Notes: generated from the letters alone by a model not told the origin. 64,000 nt of DNA from Diplocarpon mali (GCA_024741835.1 JAENRP010000105.1:56569-120568), one strand, 5' to 3'; counted from the stretch's first letter, positions 13,120 through 25,204 are shown. Numbers and translations: made by a program.

Positions 13120-13620
13120 CTGAAACAGAGTTGAAGAGAAACAAAGAGGATGAAGAAGCAAGAGGAGGAAGGAGAAGAAGGAGAAGAAGCAGAAGAGCAA
13201 TGACATATGCTTCCCCTCGCGCCTCGCACGGTCTCGGCACTTTCGCTCCATCTCAGAGATTCGTTAAGAGGATTAGGACTCCGAAACTTCAGCGAGCCTG
13301 AACAACCGCATCAAATACCCACGGCCAAACACAGCTCCGAATAGATAAAATCCACGTGAGCGAGTGGGTGGTTCTCGGAATACGCGTCCCAACTCCCTAC
13401 AGTACACGTATGGTAACAACCCGCCACGTCCATTCTTCCAGTCTTTCGCAAAAGCAAAGCATCGAGCAGTGCTGGAATTTGAAATTTAAAACGGAAGAGC
13501 TGATAGTAACGACACGCAAGTGAGCAATACACGTCACCAAGACCACGGCACGAGAACCAAGGCCACGTATCCTACTTGTTGGTGTATTGGACACTCCATC
13601 CCATCTAGCGAATCTAGACA
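13120..13620. other. Intergenic, no gene seen
   Basis: It holds the purine-rich (minus-strand pyrimidine-rich) tract at about 13125-13205 that looks like an intron 3' end of the neighbouring pseudogene. The remaining overlapping short frames on both strands match nothing I recognise. Confidence 0.5.
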
Positions 13621-16600
13621 TTACTTAGGTATTTCCTCTCTCTGGTTCGGTACAGCGCAATCGCTTCCAGGACAGCCCCCAGAGTCTCCGACCTGCAGCT
13701 CATTTACCGCATCAAGGACGCTGCTCCCCAGATGTGCCTCGTTACCGCCGCTGGCCCTCGCGGCGGCAGCATGGCCATCAAGCTTGCTCTTGTTCCCTGG
13801 ACTTATGGCCGCCTGAGTTTCGCCCGTCTTGCTTCCCAGGAAGCCCTCAATCTCTGCCTCGTCCGTTCCCCTCAGGGGACTGACCCCCTTGCCCGCAATA
13901 GCCTCTGTCCAATTCCACCCCCCCGACGAATGTCTCTTCGCCTTGCTACCACCTCCGCCGCCGACGCCTATCGCTGCATCCGGATCATCATCCTCGTCAG
14001 AATCCAGCTCGCTATCTGCCCATTCGCGCTCCGACCACGTCATCTCCGACTCCGACCCCGGCCGCCGACTCGCAGCCGGACTTGGCATCGGGATCACCAG
14101 ACTATTACCCGCGAGCGCCTGGCCGAGGTGATTCGGCTTTGGAGTCGGATGGAGGGCCGAGACTGAGTCGCGCGCTTCTCGGGCTTCGGAATCGGTACGG
14201 GCGGAGTCCTGCATCGGTTTCGGGGGGCGCTCGACAACTTCACCGCCGTCTTTCGATGGGGCTTCACAAGTGTCCTTCGCGCGCTCAACATTACTCTCAT
14301 CCTCGTCCCGCGTCTTTGCCGCGTGCGAATCGCCGAAATGCGTATCGCATAAATGCTTGATTACAGGCCATCCATAAGCGTTAGAGAACATGCGGCGCAC
14401 GACGATGTTGTTGTGTGCGTCGGGCTCGAGACGTACGAGAACTTTGCGCCAGGAGAGGTCGCGATGGTAGGCCCGCGCAATTTTCTCTTCGACACGCATG
14501 CCGCTGCCATCGGGAATGTCCCGCGGGTCTTTGTCCGGGTTGGTATGTTTGGTGTCGTCGTAGTCTTGCGCGGAGAGGCTGGAGTCAGTGCGGCTGGTGC
14601 CGCTGGGGGAGACGTCCGGGATTTTCGCGGAGGAGCGACGACGCAGTCTTAGGGTGCTGCTGGGACGGTGGCGAAGAGGGAGAGGTGGTACGTCTGAGGG
14701 ATGGTAGATGCGATCGTGGAAGATGGTTCGAGGTCTTGTCTCTGGGTTGATGATAAACTCGGTGGTCGGAAGAGGAGGCTTGATTATGTCGCTTGCCGAT
14801 TCGAAGAAACTAGTTTTGGGGGGAGCTGACATCCTCTCGGATTCATCGTGTTCTGAGTATCCCTTAGTAGCTTTTGCGTGTAAGGTCTCCGGGCTGATCG
14901 AAGGTGCGGAAGAAGTTTCCTCTTCGCCCCCGCCCCGCAGAGTCTGGCTGCGTTGATAGATCTTTTGGTGTTTGGGATGATAGTCAGTACTCTTGGGCGC
15001 CGAGCTAGTAGTAGGATTGAAGAACTTGATGATGCTCGCCAGCGGACTAATACTGCTCGTGGTCTCCGCTGGAGCCGTTGGAGAATGACGAGCACCAGCA
15101 GAGAGAGGTCTCTCGAGACCCTTCAAACTCCGAGTATCGTCGTCAATAGTAGCATATGGCGATGGCTGAGGCACTTCTGCACCATACCCTTTCTTATCAG
15201 GAGAGTCACTCCCGAATTCCTCCGTATCACTGATATCCCCAAAGTATGGTCGCGAAGGCGAGCTAGAATTAGCACCGGTAAGCTCTGCCCATCCCCAACT
15301 GGCCATTGTCCCAACCAAGCCATTAGCCCTCCTCGCTTTTTCCACACGACCCAATCCTGACCAGTCGATGAAGAGCAAACAACTCGTTCGCAATGGCACA
15401 ACTCCATCATTGACTACATTGGAGTACACGGTACGATTCCTGAATTTCTTCAGTGCAATATGAGCAGGGCCAGTAGGCAGAATTCGGAGGAGAGGTTTCG
15501 CTTCCGGAGCAGTCTCTCCATCCATCTTCTTGTGGGCACTCTCTCCAATCCCACCGACAATTGCATCCCACCCGCTCCGAGCAATCGTTGGTGCCCGCCA
15601 AGTCAGACCAAGATCCTGGCCTGTCCTCCCCACGAGGCCAAAATCCAGCGCAAACTTGACATATATCGGATTCTCGTTACTCAGTCCCAAGAATGGCGTA
15701 GCTAGAGCAATGAAATTGATGGGCTCTATCAAGTCGAAGAATTCAGGGGAATGCTTTTGTATATATGCAACAGCGTACATTTGTACCAGACCGCCCAGAG
15801 AGTGTCCAATAAAGCTGATTCCAGTGATTTTGAATGGCAGTTTGGTGTCCGGATACGGCTTTTTGTCTTTGACAATCGAGCTCTTCTCTTGAGATGACTT
15901 TCGGCCTTCCCGACTTCCCGACTTTTCGAATAGGTGTTCTGGCTTGACAGCATGGGAAAAAGCCGCAGCTGCTGATTTCTTGGAGACTGGTTTGTACGGC
16001 TGATCCGGGTATGTCATTTGCAGCACATACTTCGCCAGCCGCTTGCCGAGATACTTGATGCCTTTCTCCGTGCGAACAGAGTTTCCAGAGAAGCCTCGTA
16101 CGATAACTTCCGGTTCATCCTCGCCCTCGTCTTCCACTGCTTTGGACTCTTTTTCCACACTCGCACTGTCCTTACATTCAGCAGTTAGACTACGCCCTCT
16201 CTCCTGCTTCTCCTTCGCCTTTGCCTTTCGTGCGCGCGCATCGATTTTTGCCTGCTTGGCCGCCTCGTCAATGCTCTCCTTCATGAACAGCATATCAGCC
16301 CCAAGATTACTGTGCATGCCGTGAGTCAACACCACCAAGTGGACCTTTTTCTGCATCTTCATCCTGTGGCCCGCTTTCCCAATTTCTTCCTCAGCCTCCA
16401 GTCCATCATGTCCCTCGTTTTCCATCCCTTTCTCCTGGGCGGTCTCATCGTCCCACTCGGGCATCCTAGGCGTGTTCCACAGACTCGCCGTGTCGTCCAC
16501 CTTGACTCTGATCGCGCGACTGAAAACCCCCTTGGCCAGTTTATCTCCTCGTGCCCCAGCCTGCTGAAGATCTCTTACATTCCCCGGCTGACTCTGCGCT

Positions 16601-17130
16601 CCGGTTCCCGTCAACGAGCTCGCAAACCCAGCACTGAGGCTCTTTTCGTCCCTGCCCAGCAAGATCTCGTAATGCACCGTCGCAGTATTCGAAAAGATGA
16701 CCTGGCTCGAAACCTCAATGATCCAGGTAACACTCTTCGCCTCTGCTTCCCCGTCCGCCGAACACCGAACACTATCGTTATGAGTAGATCCCACTCCCAA
16801 CCCAGCCGTCCTCCTCACCTCCTCCGGTACCGCAAGCTGCGAGCACCAGTTCCCACCCGCCTTCAGAACTGGCTCGAATTCCGGGATACCTTGGGCGCGC
16901 GGATTGTCGAACTTTTCGTTGGGGTGGAAAGTCGCAGGGTATGCGGCGGTGTACAGCGTATACGGGCCATGGACGAAGGCCGCGCGCAGGGCGACGGCGG
17001 AGACGTTCCTGACTTTTAGGAAGATAGAAGCAGGAGAGGGGAGGATGCGGTCGTTAGCTGGTGTGTAGGTAACTGTATAGCGGACGATTTCGCCGATTTT
17101 GACGCTGCCGGCTTGGTGGAGGAGGAGCAT
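13621..17130 (-). CDS. DUF676 putative serine esterase, Rog1/YDR444W-like lipase
   Basis: Single uninterrupted frame of 1169 residues. An alpha/beta hydrolase domain of the DUF676 family is split by low-complexity inserts. The oxyanion-region strand LVVLTHGMHSN lies at about 266-275. A long basic/acidic insert follows (290-345), then the nucleophile elbow GISFIGHSLGG with Ser444, then ALATPFLGLSNENP and VVNDGVVPLRTS (probable acid region). Near the C-terminus PDAHNNIVVRRMFSNAYGWPVIKHL supplies the likely catalytic His. The N-terminal 160 residues resemble the beta-rich region of fungal Rog1-type proteins. The family acts on membrane or storage lipids; yeast Rog1 is a monoacylglycerol lipase. 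The long disordered inserts (650-860 and 960-1100, Ser/Pro/acidic) are typical of filamentous fungi. No signal peptide or membrane segment is seen, so it is probably cytosolic or lipid-droplet associated (inferred). The ATG at 17128-17130 is the first in frame. Confidence 0.85.
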   Translation of the reverse strand: MLLLHQAGSVKIGEIVRYTVTYTPANDRILPSPASIFLKVRNVSAVALRAAFVHGPYTLYTAAYPATFHPNEKFDNPRAQGIPEFEPVLKAGGNWCSQLAVPEEVRRTAGLGVGSTHNDSVRCSADGEAEAKSVTWIIEVSSQVIFSNTATVHYEILLGRDEKSLSAGFASSLTGTGAQSQPGNVRDLQQAGARGDKLAKGVFSRAIRVKVDDTASLWNTPRMPEWDDETAQEKGMENEGHDGLEAEEEIGKAGHRMKMQKKVHLVVLTHGMHSNLGADMLFMKESIDEAAKQAKIDARARKAKAKEKQERGRSLTAECKDSASVEKESKAVEDEGEDEPEVIVRGFSGNSVRTEKGIKYLGKRLAKYVLQMTYPDQPYKPVSKKSAAAAFSHAVKPEHLFEKSGSREGRKSSQEKSSIVKDKKPYPDTKLPFKITGISFIGHSLGGLVQMYAVAYIQKHSPEFFDLIEPINFIALATPFLGLSNENPIYVKFALDFGLVGRTGQDLGLTWRAPTIARSGWDAIVGGIGESAHKKMDGETAPEAKPLLRILPTGPAHIALKKFRNRTVYSNVVNDGVVPLRTSCLLFIDWSGLGRVEKARRANGLVGTMASWGWAELTGANSSSPSRPYFGDISDTEEFGSDSPDKKGYGAEVPQPSPYATIDDDTRSLKGLERPLSAGARHSPTAPAETTSSISPLASIIKFFNPTTSSAPKSTDYHPKHQKIYQRSQTLRGGGEEETSSAPSISPETLHAKATKGYSEHDESERMSAPPKTSFFESASDIIKPPLPTTEFIINPETRPRTIFHDRIYHPSDVPPLPLRHRPSSTLRLRRRSSAKIPDVSPSGTSRTDSSLSAQDYDDTKHTNPDKDPRDIPDGSGMRVEEKIARAYHRDLSWRKVLVRLEPDAHNNIVVRRMFSNAYGWPVIKHLCDTHFGDSHAAKTRDEDESNVERAKDTCEAPSKDGGEVVERPPKPMQDSARTDSEAREARDSVSALHPTPKPNHLGQALAGNSLVIPMPSPAASRRPGSESEMTWSEREWADSELDSDEDDDPDAAIGVGGGGGSKAKRHSSGGWNWTEAIAGKGVSPLRGTDEAEIEGFLGSKTGETQAAISPGNKSKLDGHAAAARASGGNEAHLGSSVLDAVNELQVGDSGGCPGSDCAVPNQREEIPK

Positions 17131-18524
17131 TGCGGCGGAGGAGAGGGGCTTGGTGCTTAGTCGGGGCGAAGTAATTTTGGGTTTTTGAAATTTAAAGCTT
17201 CATGGGGCCATGGTGTGGAGGCTGTAAGAATAGACAGGAAAAAGGAAGACAATTATCATGTGTGTGGATTTGGGTGAGGTGAGGATCAGAAGTGTTGGTG
17301 TTGTGGTTAGAGATAATTGGCGGTCACCTTAACGAGTGTTGATCTCCAAAAGACGCAATCCCGCTTCCCCGACATCCGGTCAGTAAGGGTAGGCAGGTAG
17401 TAGGTATGACGATATGCGCGTGGGGTTAAACATGCCAGGTCGTACTCTTGCGAAAGCACTCGTACTTCGTCGCAGGCCAAACAAACACCACCTCTGTCTC
17501 AGGATCAGGGAGGTTTTTGAGAGGAAACTGCTTTTGGCATCGTCATTGATGCGTTCTTAAATGCAAGGAAAAGCAAGAAAAATGAGGAATTGTATCAATT
17601 ATTGGCGTCTAAATTACCAGGCAAGCAGCTAGCGTAATATCAATGCGAGCGCAACCAGTCTTGAAAATATGATAATTTTGTATTTCTGCTCGAGAATATC
17701 GTTCAGAATAGGTGATCTGAATCGCGGGGACGTAATTCAGTAAGTTATTTATCTTATAAGAGGGAAAGTGTTGTAAAAGCTTTAATTATGTTAATATGGG
17801 AGGTCACTGTGCTTTACTTCAAACAAGCTGACCTTCGTAAGGCTAGGGACTGTTAGTGTGATTGGATGATAAGTTGTTGCCATAGAACACTTTTGGAGGA
17901 TTCTGTATAGCTTTGAGAGAGTCACGAGCAACACATGTGATTTAAGCACATGACTATGCCAAGGCTCACATTCTGTGCTTAGGCTTCTCTCTGCCTCAAG
18001 ACAACTTAAGAATAAAGTCACCCAACACCTTCATGTTGCACCTCAAACATCCTCATGCACGTTATGATTGAATAGAGAACTACCTTGCTATATATGTTTA
18101 TATCCAATATACTGTGGTAAGAGGTAAGATTTGGCAATTGAGAGTATATTGTACATTGTAACACATAGTAGGAAAATGTATCTAACATAGTGAATATCAA
18201 ACTTGGAAGACTTTTTGAATCACGCGATAGCTAGTTGAACATTTTTCCATGTTCAAGGGCAATATCTTCACTGCGTACATCTTCTGTGGGTAAGTAACTA
18301 AAGGTACTTGTTTCTAAAGTGTAAATCCTATGTCTTTTAAACCCACTGATATGATTCAGGAAGAATGTACTTATTCAGAAGGGAAAGAACGGGCTTGAAT
18401 TTAATTCAAAGCTCGCAAGCTCGCTTTGAGAATAAAATGCTTGCCATTCAGAGATTCCAGCTCCATTTGCCTTAGTCCACAATCAACACTTGAAAAGGCT
18501 GAATAGCCAGGAAGCTTCCTCTTT
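17131..18524. other. Promoter side of the esterase, grading into AT-rich DNA; no gene
   Basis: The first few hundred bases are presumably the 5' region of the esterase. From about 17.6 kb base composition becomes AT-rich with short meaningless frames. One half copy of the inverted-repeat element is present (listed separately). Confidence 0.5.
17464..17493 (+). repeat. MITE-like terminal inverted repeat, solo half
   Basis: It carries the terminal sequence CTTCGTCGCAGG followed by CCAAACAAACACCACC, which is the left end of the small inverted-repeat element seen complete at 43316-43428. No matching right end was found nearby, so this is a fragment. Confidence 0.6.
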
Positions 18525-19015
18525 TTAGCACTGATATAAGTTAATTTTCATTTTCAGCAGTAACTTGAGAGAATGTAGCTTACACACATAGCAGTCTACA
18601 AGTGATAGAGTTAGTATCGAGATCTTAGGTTGCCAGGTCAGATAATAAACTTACACTACCCGGGCCTGCGCATTCTGCTGTTACGTCGAAGCCACTTTCT
18701 TGAGATGCAGGTATACAGTCACGCCAATTTGGAAAAAAATCACTTTGGTGCTCGGTGGAGGGAATGCACTAAATGTCGACAAAGAGCTAAATTAGTTAAA
18801 TTAGCTTTTTGATGGCATTAAAGCTTACGCAGTAGGGTGTCTTGATTCCCTGGATTTCCTGTACACATTCGCATATTAGTATAATCTTTTTACGCTTGAA
18901 TTCAAGGTCTTACAGTGCAGTAGTCGCCTTTTTTTAAGTCATACTTGTTATAACCACACCATTCCGCCGATATAGCTAGAGCTTGAGCCAGGCCGACGAA
19001 TATAGAAAGCTTCAT
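18525..19015 (-). CDS. Small secreted cysteine-rich protein (candidate effector), 5 exons
   Basis: Not visible as a long frame; recovered by joining exons 19015-18914, 18858-18829, 18768-18655, 18595-18584 and 18530-18525. Every donor is GTAAG, every junction is phase 0, and introns contain ACTAAT/ACTAAC/ATTAAC branch sites. The product is about 87 residues: a hydrophobic start MKLSIFVGLAQALAIS with probable signal-peptidase cleavage near Ala17, then about 70 residues with eight cysteines spaced C..C..CC..C..C..CC (two adjacent pairs, the second at the very C-terminus). The even number of cysteines suggests four disulfides. It matches no family I can name. The gene sits alone in an AT-rich, repeat-laden block but retains good codons and all splice signals, arguing it is functional. 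The last two exons (4 codons, then Cys-stop) are the least certain; an alternative 3' acceptor a few bases downstream would extend the tail. Confidence 0.6.
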
Positions 19016-19944
19016 ATTGAGAATGTACGTGAGAAACGTTGAAAAGGTTGGTATATGTCCACCGATCAAAGGCCTCTTAAGTACTTATACTCCAAAGAAT
19101 GAGAGTTTCTACAAAGTAGGTACTCCGTGCTTCGTACTTTGTCGCAGGCGTAATAAATCTCAAACGAAGCTATCACTTATCCTTGGTCGCAGGCCCTAAA
19201 ACAAGATTCAGCAAAGGCCTTGTTGTTTCAGCCGGTTGCACCCCCATGTGGGATGACATGCTTCACTTCAAACGAGTCAACCCTGTAGGGCTACAGGCCA
19301 CCACTCCTCACTCTTTTTCCTATCTGAAAGAAATATGGGTTTAAGAACACTAAGTTACATCTTACTATATACGGGAATAAATCACTTGGAAAGCAAGGAT
19401 TATTTAACCAGTTAAACCTTACTTACCAAGGTACATTTTGATTATTCGAAAAAGAACCAATGAATAGATCTAATGCTAAGATAGCATTGATATCAGCAAT
19501 GCCTCTTTATCAGCTAATAAGCTTCTAGAGTTTCAGCGTTGAAATAAATTTAAAGCCCGAAACATCATTTTATACTCCGATCAGCTTTTTCAAGTTCAAC
19601 AGTGGACTCTCCCGCCTTAAATTTTCTCCGACCAAAAGAGAGCACTATCTAGCTCACCACTCTAAACTAATATTTAATCATATAAAATTGAACCGGAGTA
19701 TCAATGTCGATTCTCAAGGGGCTCGTAGTTACGAAGTACAAGATGCAAATCTGTCTAATTATACTTGTAGCCCTAGCCATGGTGTTGTAGAAACACACCT
19801 TGAAAGACAATTCAAAAGATCTCCAGTTCAGTTTCACTTCTGCCAAACTCTTATACGTTTTTACCATTACGTAGAAGGGGCTGTGATTCTCCTTACTTTA
19901 CTGGGCGCAGACCCACTATGATATCCACTAATCGGTATATGTGG

Positions 19945-20003
19945 TAGGTTTGCAAGGTAGGTAGATATACTTTCATGCAGCGTTTGTTTGGCCCGTGATG
20001 AAG
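19945..20003 (+). repeat. MITE-like element, right half
   Basis: The segment GGTTTGCAAGG ... ATATACT(T/C)TCAT ... GTTTGTTTGGCCC GTGATGAAG matches the right half of the copy at 43316-43428 base for base over most of its length, including interior sequence, so the copies share more than their termini. Confidence 0.6.
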
Positions 20004-20524
20004 GACTATGTACAAAGTATACGGCTTAAAGATTCTAAAGTACGAAGGCTGATATAGGGCTTCTATTTCATATACTCTGTTTCAAGTATATAAAATAAGT
20101 TACGAAGTACACATGAAATCTTCTATACTAGAAACCTCAAACCTATAAGTAAAACTAATCTAGGATTTACTCAAAAGTCACCTAGAGAAAAACTTGAGTG
20201 AAAATCCTTATGATTGAAGTCCGGGGGCTCAAGTCATCTCTATTTTTAAATTCAAGTAGAAAGTATCCATAGTATGGCCATGTTACCCTTATAATTGTAA
20301 GTGGGTTTACAGCACACTGAACTAGAAAATTAGCAGTACCTAGGCAGTTGATGGAGTCGTGGATACTGTATTCGACTTGGCTCTAGCAGGTAAATACTCC
20401 CTTTTTCAGTGGGCTGGAAATGTAGGCATATCCATTATATGGATTTGGACCGACCGAGAGCTCGCCTATTCCTGGGAGTTAAAGGTCCACATTTGCAGCT
20501 CACTGAAAGAAGTGAGTACGTATA

Positions 20525-20632
20525 CCCCCGTCCATGCCAAACAAACACCACATTACTATATAGCGTGCATCCAAGGGTATTGAAGGCTACATATACTTTC
20601 GTATGGTGTTTATTTGGCCAGCGACAAAGCAT
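20525..20632 (+). repeat. MITE-like element, both ends present
   Basis: Left end GCCAAACAAACACCA at 20536-20550 and right end TGGTGTTTATTTGGC at 20604-20618 are inverted repeats with one mismatch, about 55 bp apart. The interior shares GTGCA(T/C)..AAGGGT and ATATACTTTC words with the 43.3 kb copy. There is no coding capacity. Confidence 0.65.
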
Positions 20633-22020
20633 GTAAAGCATATGAATGAAACTGCAACGATTGTACAATATATCAAGAAAATCATATTTGTTAATCAGAG
20701 TAAATCATTATCAATACCAACTCTTGATATCAATACCAAGGAAGATTGATAGGAGAAGGGGGTTTAATGCAGAGAACAGGGAGACGACGGCTCAACACCT
20801 TTGTGGGATGTCTCCAACGCACCAGCGGACTCTTAAAGAACCTCAAAGAGTTTTCAGAGCTGAGATTGAGTCCTTGTGGTTGCGAAATATCAAACCTGAA
20901 GTCGAATAAGGCCAGAACTGTTCGTAAGCTTTAGGCTGAAAAATTAATTCTACCTCTTCTATGAATACCCTCTACTTTCGGCCTTCACTTATATACTTTA
21001 GGATAGTTTAGATATACACCCAGGACTATATTAAGAGCTGAAAAATGGACACAAGGGGGAGTAAGACGAGTTATAGTATATAAGAGAGAAAGGAAGAAAG
21101 GATACGTTTCGAGGGCTTAGCCTTAGCTTCGAAGATTTTCCCTGAAAGATCTATCTTTGAGATACAATAGTAGATAAAAAAGATTACAATAGATAGCTAC
21201 CTCTTGATTGTAAGACTTTTAATATAGCTAAATGAATAGCCGCTATTACTCGAGAGAGCGTATCTTTGAACAGGGAACTTGAGGAGAATTTATTTATCTA
21301 GGAGCCTTCCTCAGAATATAAATGGCTAAGACCTAGAGGGAATAGCTTTCGAACTAAAGTATAAGCTAGACCTGTATCTAAGAAACCAAGTTCCCCTATA
21401 GGTATGATAGGCTAAGTACTAAATTTGAGATGTTTTTCCATTAGTTTCTCGTTAAACCTAATTGGATTTAAGCGTATTTTACTCGTGCTATATAGTTTAA
21501 AACTGATATGATATATTAACCGAGGCAAAATGCAGACAGCAGCTATTATATACTTTAGTATAAGCTAGAGAAACACCTGATAAAAGCAATATTATACCCT
21601 GTAAATAAACTGTAAGCCTACCTTTCATACGATATCAAAATAACACTGATCTTGTAATTTTTAGCCTGGAACAAATTTTACAGAACATTTTACAAAGGTC
21701 TGAGTACTATATCAGAGTAGATTTGATTTTACAAACACAATGAGAATTTATCTCTAGACGTCCGCTAATGTGGTAATCGTTTGGCATGCAACGAAGTAGA
21801 GTATATAGAGCAAAGCAACCTAATTTTCTATGACTTTTGATAAAGCTTAGAAAAAAGGAAGCAACCGTAACATTATCAAATTAAATATATAGGGAAGAAT
21901 GACCAAAAAAGGGTTTGATACAAGAACAAGCTATTGTCCCAGGCTAATTAAAACCATATAAATACAAATTTAGCCTCGCAAAAATACTTTAAATCCACCT
22001 TGCAAATAATTCCGCCTGAT

Positions 22021-22048
22021 ATTAATTTGGCCTGCGACAAAATAAAAT
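22021..22048 (+). repeat. Degenerate right end of MITE-like element
   Basis: ATTAATTTGGCCTGCGACAAAA resembles the right terminus of the family (GTTTGTTTGGCCTGCGACGAA) with transitions expected from RIP. Weak on its own. Confidence 0.35.
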
Positions 22049-22867
22049 CTTTATTAAGGGGAAGGACCATAAGGAGGCATTTCCTTGAGGACCAAAAGTA
22101 TCACCTAGAGTTCTTTAAATTAAAAAGCGCGTGACAAGGCACAAACTAGCCTTGGCTATTACAGAAATAAGCAGGCAAATCTACCCAGGAATCTACCTTC
22201 TATCTAGCACTTATTAGTGAACATATAGCCAGCTATACAACTACTCGAAGTAGATTGAATAACAAGTAGAGAAAACATTTGCAATTGATTCTATTCCAAT
22301 TTATCAGATGTTGTTGTACCGCAGAACAGTGCTCCCTGGTTAGTCTGGAGTATCCAGTTGGTGCGCCAGCACTCAAGGATATACTTGAAACCGATAAGCA
22401 ATTTATTTGATTCACTTTCAGTTCCCAGTGATGAGATAAAGGAGGTTTCTTTAGATCAGCCCTCGCCCCACTAAGAGTTGTAAGTAACCGCTCGCCTCTG
22501 TCAAACCCTCTTCTCCAATCTTTCTTCCTTGCTATCGGTATTCAGGAAAGGAAGAGGCATTCAACATGTTGTCATTACCTGACTACCTTCGGATATTGTA
22601 AACATAGATAAAATAGATCGGGTTGCAGCCAAGCCGAAGTAGCTTTGCTTCGGGAAGGGCTCCTGCCCGAAAACAGATCGTTATACGCAGCACACTCATG
22701 GAAGCGAGCTCAGTGCAGATGGACTTTCATATTCCGACACAATTAACAATACTCGAAAGAGTGTCTCTAGAACTCCATGCCTAAGTAATTCCTCCCAAAA
22801 AAAATCAGCATCTTCGGATCTCGCTTCGAAATGGAGGTGCAAACGAGCACTACATCAGGCAAGACGC

Positions 22868-25204
22868 TCAATCATGTTGTACTAAGCTGATTACCCCTTC
22901 TTCAGGAGTAACACCAGGCTCAATATGGCTCCTCCAGGCACTAACCCGATTGCCTCTGCCACCAAGTCCAGCCAGCACCGAGTCTCTTGGTCCTCTGGCC
23001 TTAGCCCTTGGTGATGGCCCTGGTCTTGTGGGCGGAGGTATTTGCGTAGATCTCCTCAACGGCGCGTGCAGCGTAGCCTCGGCCTCATGGTCGTTCCTCG
23101 TTCTCAACCTCTCAGCAGCACGATGCTGCTCACTCACGGAATGCCTTCTAAACATCGGTTGTGGAGAAGGGGGAGAAGCAGGTGCCGGAAACAGATCATT
23201 CATCCTCCTGGGTCCCGCGGCCGGCGGGCCTCGAGCACTCGCGACTCCCATAACATAGTTAGCCGCTGTAGTCGCGTGGTCAAAGTCATTTGTCAGGATG
23301 TTGTGCGCTACTCGCACGTAGTCTTGGTTCATAAAATGGCCGGTGCCGTTCCCGACACCTTGAATATAACCTATACCAGCTTGATAGTCATCATCGCGTT
23401 CGAGACGGCGGGCAAGTTCTTCGTCACGCCTTTCTTGTCGTTGGCGTTCGGTGATCTCTTCGACGTATGTATTCGGCCTAGGTCTGCGGAGGCGGCGAGG
23501 CAGATCTTCAGCTTGGATCCCGATGGCCTGTGGGACTTGCATGTGATTGAGCCTGTCTTCCTCGACGGCTTCGTAGTTGAACCAGGGGCAATTGCAAGAC
23601 TTCCACTTGAGGCCGCAAATCATGCAGAACTCGGCCGTACAGTGACTGCTGTTGATTAGGTATGCTCTCTCCCATGTTCTTTGTTCGGTGAATACGGGAA
23701 GACTTACCAAGTCATATGATTACAGCCTTCCTTCAACTCAACCATAGTCCTACAATTATAACATCTCTGCCAGCCAGCTTGCTTCGCCGTTTCCAGCAAT
23801 CGGTTAGTCTCCTCGTCCTTCGGACAATCTTTCGACCCATGCCACTTCCCATTACATGTACAGCACACCTTTGTCTTACAGCGTCCACACTTGCCATACT
23901 TCTTACCATTCTCCCTGTGCATATTCTCCGGCCTGATCCATTCCCCACATCTCCTCGCCGGACAGTAAATTCGGTTCTTGGTGGAGAACTCCTGAAATTT
24001 ACGGTTCCAGTTCTTCTTGAAGTTGATATCGAATAGCTTGTCGACGTGTTTTAGAGGGATGTGGTCAGCGGTACAGCATTTTGGAGGCATGTGCTGTGGA
24101 TCGGTGAGTGAGAGCCGGAAGATACGCTTCAGGCACGAGTGACACATTCGGTGTCCGCATTTTAGTTTTGCTGATTTGGAGCGGGGTATATCGTCAGAGA
24201 GGCATGTTAGGCACTCGATCCTGTCAGAAGTCAGAAAATTTATACAAAGAATAACGAGACCAGTAGACTTACAGCCTCTCCGGCTCTGGGTGATTATGAT
24301 GTTGCTGTATTGCCGGTCCAAAGAACGAACCCATGAATGTGGATCGCTTTGCTGTTGGACTTATCACTGCTGTCGAGGGTATATGGGATCGTGTAGACGG
24401 GGCATGCGAGCCCGTAGTATTGCTCCTTCTAAGCGGCAGTCTAGTATCAGAGTGCAGCACCCGGGTCGTAGCACTCCTACAGCGATTCCATAAGCCCTAA
24501 TCCCTCCCCCAAAGAACAAGACACACGTACCTTCTGGGCGGCGACGGCGGCAAAGCCTCTGCAATAGACTTGCGACGGCTGGTATGCGCTCTACTCTTGT
24601 GAACCAAACCTTCCCCTTCCCTGTGCCTCTCCCTCACTCGCGGCTCTGCGTGTTTATCGGCTTTCAGTGCCTCGCTCGTCACGTACACCACCTTGATCTT
24701 CTTCTCTCTCTGCCGTTTCTTCGCCGCCCTCGGAACTTCCTCTTCAAAGCTCTCCCCATCGCGTCTCAATGTCCTCGTCTCCAGCTCTCGTTTTTCGACT
24801 TTCTCTTTCTCTCTCCCTCTCGAAATCGGCGACCGATAAACATATCTCTCCCCATTCCCCTCCCCGTCCCTTCTATGCCTACGATGTTTCACTTCTTCAC
24901 CCTGATCCCTCATTTTCCTGCGTCTAGAGCTGGAGCTCGATTTCAGCGTCGCGTGCGAAATATTCCTGCCCGCGCTATTACTCCTTGGTTCATTCTCAGG
25001 CTCGATGTATCTTTCTCTTTCCTCTTCTCGTTCTCTTCTACCAGCAGACTCCTCAAGTCGTTGAACCCTCCTCCTCCTAGCCCCCAGCTCGTCAACCTCT
25101 TGCTGTTGTACGACCTGCTCCTCGCCCCGCCTCGCACCATCCAATGATCCTTGCCCACGCGAGTGCGGCCCACGGCGCCTTGTCCTCGATCTCGCTCTCG
25201 CCAT
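22868..25204 (-). CDS. RBR-type E3 ubiquitin ligase (RING1-IBR-RING2)
   Basis: Four exons: 25204-24531, 24476-24273, 24220-23708, 23645-22868, giving 722 residues. The N-terminal 230 residues are very basic and Arg/Ser/Glu rich (RS-like, disordered). RING1 begins C296-x2-C299 and continues CGHRMCHSC (314-322) and the CC pair 341-342. An IBR follows with YCPARRCGEWI, CGRCKTKVCCTC and a CP motif. RING2 runs CYNC (446-449) ... GCNHMTCHC, then FCMICG. By comparison with parkin and HHARI the thioester cysteine should be Cys459 in GCNHM. RBR ligases form a ubiquitin-thioester intermediate after E2 docking on RING1. The C-terminal 220 residues are Pro/Arg-rich. The CAG repeat at the last acceptor allows two sites; the second is preferred because it restores the C-x-C spacing of RING2. 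Substrate unknown; probably nuclear or cytosolic. Confidence 0.88.

Larger units (their letters stand above)
19016..22867. other. AT-rich, RIP-affected repeat debris; no gene supported
   Basis: TpA-rich sequence with scattered fragments of the inverted-repeat element and, at about 21000-22000, retroelement-like debris whose class cannot be told. Short frames at 19688-19921, 20359-20583, 20646-20934 and 22233-22415 have no recognisable domain and no splice logic that extends them convincingly. Confidence 0.5.
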
